Under the pieces are notes generated by a model that ran no database searches, was not told the origin of the DNA, and saw nothing but the letters and a program-made list of their open reading frames with translations. From NCBI GenBank assembly GCA_029976065.1, contig JARKNV010000047.1, positions 62,001 through 126,000 of the forward strand: a stretch of DNA of 64,000 nucleotides, read 5' to 3'. Positions 59,928-64,000 of the stretch are shown piece by piece. Source of the stretch: Selenomonadales bacterium (GTDB taxonomy: Bacteria > Bacillota > Negativicutes > Sporomusales > UBA7701). The translations under genes were made by a program, and so were the position numbers. Position 1 is the first letter of the stretch; each line of letters opens with the position of its first letter.

Positions 59928-60205
59928 CCCCTCCACCTCTTGATGAGCGTTCCCCTGTCTCCTGGGAGAAGCTCTGTCTCAATCCATTCCCCGACGATCC
60001 TTGTAAGCTCACTCCTCTCATCAATACGAATTAACAGCAGTGCAATACTGTCCGGCCGGCCAAACCCTGTTTTCTGATTCTCCCCGCCGCCGCAAGCAGA
60101 ATAGCAATTTAGCGCCATATCGCGCAGGGTATTCCATAGAAAATGGTGTCGCGGATATTCCGCCAGAATCTTTTCTACAGTCTCTTCGCCGGCTTCTATT
60201 TGCAT
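59804..60205 (-). CDS. Phage regulator-like protein, possibly ArpU type
   Basis: The 133-residue protein is helical with LLLIRIDERSELTRIVGEWI, resembling the late-gene regulators of the ArpU/RinA group only loosely. An AGAGG site lies upstream of the ATG. Its tail overlaps the small Cys-rich gene. Such a regulator would normally precede the terminase genes, which fits. Confidence 0.45.
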   Translation of the reverse strand: MQIEAGEETVEKILAEYPRHHFLWNTLRDMALNCYSACGGGENQKTGFGRPDSIALLLIRIDERSELTRIVGEWIETELLPGDRGTLIKRWRGWRWNNARWRAMIESLKVYVGHACASGGCAFAVGRTTRKDA

Positions 60206-60360
60206 GCTCTGCCTCTGCGCGGCTCCGGTCCTGGACAGATACGCCGCGCATTCTCAAGCCTGGCTTTTTTGCTTCGGCCGGGTACCGGTACGATCCATGT
60301 TGCGGCGCATTCACCGCGACGGCGGAAATACCGCCAGCACGAAAGGCAATCGCTAGTCAA
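60196..60360 (-). CDS. Small Cys-rich phage protein
   Basis: The 54-residue protein starts at TTG, 7 bp after GAGGTG, and reads TSDCLSCWRYFRRRGECAAT, a typical small phage zinc-binding motif. It overlaps both neighbours by 8-10 bp, in the manner of a packed phage operon. Confidence 0.5.
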   Translation of the reverse strand: MTSDCLSCWRYFRRRGECAATWIVPVPGRSKKARLENARRICPGPEPRRGRACK

Positions 60361-60625
60361 TCCCCTTCACCTCCAAAATATAACCCGCACTAGGTGCTAG
60401 GTCAGAGGGAAAACAGTGCGCCGCTCTGTGTCCCCCATCCGGTTTTTCGCCATCGCCGCCCCCGTGACTGTGCCGGCGTCCACACCACGGGCAATTGAAA
60501 TGTAGCGCCCAATAATGCGGCCCCTTCGGCCGGGCGGCCGACTGTGGGCGCCATTCTGCCGAACAGCCTACAATGGGAATATTGCCCTCATGCCCCAGAA
60601 TTGGCGCTGGGTTTTGTTTTGCCAT
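60353..60625 (-). CDS. Small phage protein with zinc-finger motif
   Basis: The 90-residue protein starts MAKQNPAPILGHEGNIPIVG and contains a CPWCGRRHSHGGGDG segment with later His residues, probably a zinc site. It resembles short proteins next to primase genes in phages. AAGGAGG precedes the ATG. Confidence 0.55.
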   Translation of the reverse strand: MAKQNPAPILGHEGNIPIVGCSAEWRPQSAARPKGPHYWALHFNCPWCGRRHSHGGGDGEKPDGGHRAAHCFPSDLAPSAGYILEVKGID

Positions 60626-60956
60626 CGTTAAAACCTCCTTGCATGATAGTCCCGTCAAACGCTTTTTTTGCCTCGATAATGGGCTTCAACTTATCCGCTC
60701 CCCGCCTAGCCGCATCAACCATCGCCATAAATTCAGCCACTGTAAAAGCGAGCTCGCCGGCCCGCTGCTTTGCCCTGGCCTTAGCTTCGTCGTGGCATAC
60801 CCATATGCTTGTACCTAAAACCGGGATAAACGATCCCGACTTAACGGGAATTTGGCAGTTGCTTCGGAAGGTACCCGCATAAATGGCCCCTACAACGTCT
60901 TCGGCCGTTTCGTATGACGGCGAGTCATCGCCGAACATATCAAGCCACTTCCCCAT
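60588..60956 (-). CDS. Hypothetical phage protein
   Basis: The 122-residue protein starts MGKWLDMFGDDSPSYETAED; the second half is helical and Ala/Lys-rich. No family recognised. It overlaps the next gene by 38 bp and follows the replication gene after a short spacer with an inverted repeat. Confidence 0.5.
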   Translation of the reverse strand: MGKWLDMFGDDSPSYETAEDVVGAIYAGTFRSNCQIPVKSGSFIPVLGTSIWVCHDEAKARAKQRAGELAFTVAEFMAMVDAARRGADKLKPIIEAKKAFDGTIMQGGFNDGKTKPSANSGA

Positions 60957-60987
60957 GATTTCACCGCCTAAACCGCGCTAGGTCTTA

Positions 60988-61020
60988 ACCTACAAAACCT
61001 ACAGAAGGGGTTTTGTAGGT
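60988..61020. repeat. 12-bp inverted repeat behind the primase gene
   Basis: ACCTACAAAACC (60988-60999) and GGTTTTGTAGGT (61009-61020) form a perfect hairpin; a further ACAAAACC copy lies beside it. It could be a terminator or part of a replication origin. Confidence 0.45.
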
Positions 61021-61044
61021 TTTGTTGGTGCCCACCCTATGCAT

Positions 61045-63363
61045 TTACGAAAAAATCTTAGGGTTAATTCGGTAAGCTGCTTTCGGCCGTCCGCCCGTTT
61101 CCCTGTCCACCTCCCGCCGCAGCCATCCAGCTTCTTCTAGCTCCCGGCAGGCGCTTGACACTAGTTCCGGCTCGGATAAATACTGCCACCCCTTGAGATA
61201 AACATCCCTCAAAGAAAAACCGTCCACCATCTGCCGCGCTTTGATCTTCCCGGCCAGTGCAGAGGCGGCTTTCATTCTTGCGTTGCCTAACAAGCCGTAT
61301 ATTCGGCGGGCATGGGTTTCCAGGTATTCGCACCAAGCCGCTGCTTTTCTCGCTGCCTCAGCGGTCACAGGTCCGGGCGCTCCTCCGTCCGCTATCCCCA
61401 CAAGGTGAAATACTAAGGCGAGCGCCGGCATAAGTTTCCGGTACTTCGTTAGATGCTCGCATAGTAGCGGAGAATCCTCGCGCCGACATTTGGCCTCATG
61501 CTCCGTAAGCCATGTATAAAAAACCTGTTGACCACCATCATCGAACCGGAAAAACGGGCGATCCCCATCCTCCTGAATGGCGCCAGCCGCGAAGAAGTCC
61601 ATGTCGGCTAATTTGGCTATTATACTGCGTGCCCTCTCCCTGGCGCTCACATCGGGAGTTTTGTCCACAAGGTTCCATTTCTCTGGCTCGTCAGGATAGA
61701 CAATCAGTTGAAAACGCTGTATCATTCCATCGTTCTGCAAACTGCTTGCCGCCTGTAGCAGGTATTGATTCAAAAGCCCCGGTTGTATTCCCCCGAGAAG
61801 AGAGAGCGCGAAATTTTGTATTCCAACCGTTCCCCGTCCTATCCGATCGCTGAAAAAGTCGCCGTAACCGTTCCATGCCTCCAAGTAAAAAGCCCGGTCG
61901 GCGTGCCGGTCGTCCCGCTCCCAGCTTGCCAGCAGGCCGGTCAACTCGTCTCGAAAGACCAGAAGCCCACGCGGGTTCTCCTTGAGTAGGGCGCCCAATT
62001 TTTCAATTGTTGCGTCGTTGCATTTGTACCTCCGACGCGCGGGCCTGTCAGGCTCACCAAGAGTAACAATATCGGCCTTTATCTGCTCCATACTACGGCC
62101 GGCTTTGCCCTTGCCCTTTGCAGCCGATTTAAGTTCATCCTGTAGTGCATCCTTCCGGGCCTTGTACTCCTGTTCGTCGGCCTCGCTGATTTTTGACGCG
62201 GCCTCGTAATCGCGCTCCGCGTCATTCTCAAGCTGCTTTAGGGGTTTCATAACCTCGGCAAGTGCAGGGGTTTTGAGCATGGACGGACCGCCTACAACAC
62301 CGCCCCATAGGTTCGGTACCACCGTCCAATCATCGTTTTTCTTTGGTCGAATCGTACACCCTGCCCCGATCACCGAAGCAGCCACCACCACGGCGCCGGC
62401 AGCGACGAAATCAAGCGGACATTGCATCCGGTTCGCAACGTCAACAAGCCAAGGCCTGAAAGCATCCGGGATTATGGCCGGCGGCAAATTAGCCACGTCG
62501 CATAGTTGCCCCTCGGGAATTTCCTCGGGTTCCGGCCATTCTTCTGCGCCTTTTTCCTCCTGGGGCTCCGCTTCGGGTATATACTTGCCAGCCGACTCGG
62601 CAATTTTTTGAACTTCGCCAGCTTCTAGCGGCGGGCGGCAGCGTGCCGCGTTTTCACTGTTCAGGGCCGCCAATATTGCCCCCTCGGAAGCTCCGCGCCG
62701 CCGCATCGAGCACGCCAGCCGAAACAGGTAGTCATTCCGCCGCCCCTCCGTGACGGTTTCGGGAAGCGCGGGGACTTCCCTTGGTTGATCCCTGGTTATC
62801 AGCGCCAGCAACCACGCGGGCGCCTCGGCCAGTGGCATTTCGTCGGGATGGAATACCGCGTCCCATTCATAGCACCGGCCCGAAATATGCCGACTAGGAG
62901 ACGCAACAAAGTACCCACCATCGGCGCGAATGTCGAGCCCAGGGGCCAAGCGAACGCGGTTTTTGACAACACCGCCAGGATGGCGGAATAAGATATGCCG
63001 GCCGCCTCCTCCTGTCTGCGCCTCGGGCGTGTCCGGCAATGGTCCGTAATCACCCACGAGATTTTCGAGAGATTCCCGGCCGGCCTCGCCGTCAACATCG
63101 AGAACAAAAAAACCGGCCACAGCGCCGGTTACTATGCCGATATTCGAATGAGGCCAAGAGCTCCACCATTTACGAATTTTTTCTGCGTCCGTCGTGGCGT
63201 CTCTTAGGCCGTTTCTCGTTCGTGGATGCTTGCCGGGTGAATCGCATTTACGGCCGCAGGAGCACCCGGTGCCCTCGGGGCTGTGCAGAGGTATTACGGG
63301 CCATCCCCGCGCCGCATACCCTAGCGCCGCTTGCATCAGGCTATTGGTATCTGTTTTGTCCAT
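61045..63363 (-). CDS. Bifunctional primase-polymerase with DUF3987 domain
   Basis: The 772-residue protein has an N-terminal Prim-Pol domain (CSCGRKCDSPGKHP, the acidic pair in FFVLDVDGEAG, GGGRHILFRH and YFVASPS), a PriCT segment near residues 205-265 and a long DUF3987 region with a nucleotide-binding type loop (VVGGPSMLKTP near 345) and FRDELTGLLASWER. Such proteins prime and unwind DNA during replication of phages and satellites. It is the main replication gene of the element. Confidence 0.9.
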   Translation of the reverse strand: MDKTDTNSLMQAALGYAARGWPVIPLHSPEGTGCSCGRKCDSPGKHPRTRNGLRDATTDAEKIRKWWSSWPHSNIGIVTGAVAGFFVLDVDGEAGRESLENLVGDYGPLPDTPEAQTGGGGRHILFRHPGGVVKNRVRLAPGLDIRADGGYFVASPSRHISGRCYEWDAVFHPDEMPLAEAPAWLLALITRDQPREVPALPETVTEGRRNDYLFRLACSMRRRGASEGAILAALNSENAARCRPPLEAGEVQKIAESAGKYIPEAEPQEEKGAEEWPEPEEIPEGQLCDVANLPPAIIPDAFRPWLVDVANRMQCPLDFVAAGAVVVAASVIGAGCTIRPKKNDDWTVVPNLWGGVVGGPSMLKTPALAEVMKPLKQLENDAERDYEAASKISEADEQEYKARKDALQDELKSAAKGKGKAGRSMEQIKADIVTLGEPDRPARRRYKCNDATIEKLGALLKENPRGLLVFRDELTGLLASWERDDRHADRAFYLEAWNGYGDFFSDRIGRGTVGIQNFALSLLGGIQPGLLNQYLLQAASSLQNDGMIQRFQLIVYPDEPEKWNLVDKTPDVSARERARSIIAKLADMDFFAAGAIQEDGDRPFFRFDDGGQQVFYTWLTEHEAKCRREDSPLLCEHLTKYRKLMPALALVFHLVGIADGGAPGPVTAEAARKAAAWCEYLETHARRIYGLLGNARMKAASALAGKIKARQMVDGFSLRDVYLKGWQYLSEPELVSSACRELEEAGWLRREVDRETGGRPKAAYRINPKIFS

Positions 63364-63414
63364 ATGCCCACCATTTCCGCCGCCTCCCCGCGGCTTGTGT
63401 TCTGCATCCGCTCA

Positions 63415-63582
63415 TTACTCGGCACCGCGGAGAAATGCCTCTAAGGCCCAGCCGGGAATAAGAATTCGGCGGCCGGCGCGAACGGCGTGTAGTTTACCCT
63501 CGTTGATAAGCTTTGTTACCGTGTTACGCGCCAGCCCTGTCATGCTCTGCACTTCTTTTACTTGGTAGATAGTCTTTTCCAT
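63415..63582 (-). CDS. Small helix-turn-helix protein
   Basis: The 55-residue protein (YQVKEVQSMTGLARNTVTKL) is a MerR/excisionase-type HTH ending in ALEAFLRGAE. It is 51 bp upstream of the primase gene. It was found by direct translation and may regulate the replication module. Confidence 0.7.
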   Translation of the reverse strand: MEKTIYQVKEVQSMTGLARNTVTKLINEGKLHAVRAGRRILIPGWALEAFLRGAE

Positions 63583-63615
63583 CTATTGAACCTCCGATCC
63601 TAATTTTAGGTATAG

Positions 63616-63822
63616 CTAATAACTTTGCGCCGCACCCTCGTTGCTTAACTTCATTATTGCAGCCCTAATACGGTCTTTTTTGTCTTCTGGTAGCTCCCGC
63701 CTTAACCATCTACAAAATGTTACGTCATTTACCCCGATCTGGTACGCAATATCATAGTTAAAAATAGAAGCCGACTTTTTCGCGGCTTCTATCATGTCTC
63801 TAATTTCTTGGTTGGGTTTCAA
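63616..63822 (-). CDS. Phage HTH protein
   Basis: The protein of about 68 residues starts at a TTG after GGAGGG (KPNQEIRDMIEAAKKSASIF) and has an HTH-like YDIAYQIGVNDVTFCRWLRR. It resembles small phage regulators. The next gene upstream overlaps it by 23 bp. Confidence 0.6.
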   Translation of the reverse strand: MKPNQEIRDMIEAAKKSASIFNYDIAYQIGVNDVTFCRWLRRELPEDKKDRIRAAIMKLSNEGAAQSY

Positions 63823-63982
63823 GCAGTTTCCCTCCAATCTTTGAACTAAACTTTTTATTGGATACTCTCCGGATTGCCGCTGCAGCAGTTTTGTCTGGCA
63901 GCCCGTAAACACGATTAAAAAAACTCTCTTCGGCTATGGCTTGTCGTTTTTTTTCCTTTTGGCGCTGTTTTCGCGTATTCAA
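63800..63982 (-). CDS. Small basic hypothetical protein
   Basis: The 60-residue, very basic protein (NTRKQRQKEKKRQAIAEESF) starts at TTG, 7 bp after GGGGG. It is the last feature before the right edge. No family recognised. Confidence 0.45.
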   Translation of the reverse strand: MNTRKQRQKEKKRQAIAEESFFNRVYGLPDKTAAAAIRRVSNKKFSSKIGGKLLETQPRN

Positions 63983-64000
63983 AAATAATCCCCCTAAATT

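Noticed and set aside
60021-60314. A 97-codon minus-strand frame
   Set aside because: It overlaps two better-supported small genes in other frames and lacks a ribosome site.
1-64000. CRISPR arrays, tRNA or rRNA genes
   Set aside because: No regularly spaced repeats with spacers, no cloverleaf with a CCA-type end and no rRNA-like sequence were seen on either strand.

Overview
The window looks like chromosomal DNA of an anaerobic, high-G+C Firmicute with a respiratory metabolism. A spore-forming Negativicute (Sporomusaceae-like) is the best guess. The clues are molybdopterin-cofactor genes, MenA, iron-sulfur and radical SAM proteins, KtrAB, PHO boxes of the Bacillus TTAACA type, a YjcZ-like small protein, strong AGGAGG ribosome sites and frequent GTG/TTG starts. 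This is inference: there is no rRNA or tRNA in the window to test it.

Positions 1-7.6 kb (minus strand) are a compact molybdenum/tungsten cofactor operon: a MoeA-like protein, moeA, mobA, a DUF2064 transferase, an HdrD-like Fe-S protein, DUF169-ferredoxin, GNAT, a PhnP-like MBL hydrolase and moaA, which runs off the left edge. Positions 7.9-14.4 kb (minus) are a second operon: a Rep_3-like replication initiator homologue, a BioB-like radical SAM enzyme, an ArsS-like radical SAM enzyme, an SsuABC-type importer, a GNAT and a flavin reductase. Positions 14.5-31 kb hold housekeeping and signalling genes: an anti-sigma/STAS pair, menA, a PAS-GGDEF-like protein, a PAS histidine kinase, a YgeX/YgeY-like pair with a divergent AraC regulator, a PhoP/PhoB-like response regulator, a DJ-1 protein, MscS, a soluble chemoreceptor, CheW and a PAS-PucR regulator.

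Positions 31.4-37.1 kb carry a secreted HAD phosphatase and a lower-G+C catabolic island (LysR, gamma-resorcylate decarboxylase, MFS carrier), then a DUF4931 protein. Positions 37.3-39.3 kb are ktrAB.

Positions 39.5-44.6 kb are the most interesting chromosomal part, a local phosphate-starvation regulon. Three promoters (pstS, pstCA and a glycosyltransferase-phospholipase C operon) share one architecture: three or four TTAACA-like repeats at an exact 11-bp period, then a -10 box 20-21 bp downstream. The glycosyltransferase belongs to the MGDG synthase/UgtP group and the phospholipase has no signal peptide. Together they could replace membrane phospholipid by glycolipid when phosphate is scarce. 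The glycosyltransferase appears to start at a non-standard AUC codon.

From 44.77 kb to the right edge lies an integrated element: tyrosine integrase, excisionase, a cargo zone (HEPN protein, two AbrB-zinc-ribbon regulators, thioesterase, small membrane proteins), an early-gene module with a short antirepressor, a tape-measure gene placed directly after a terminase small subunit, small zinc proteins and a Prim-Pol/DUF3987 replication protein. No large terminase, portal or capsid gene is visible, so it is either a phage satellite-like element or a deleted prophage. It continues past 64 kb.
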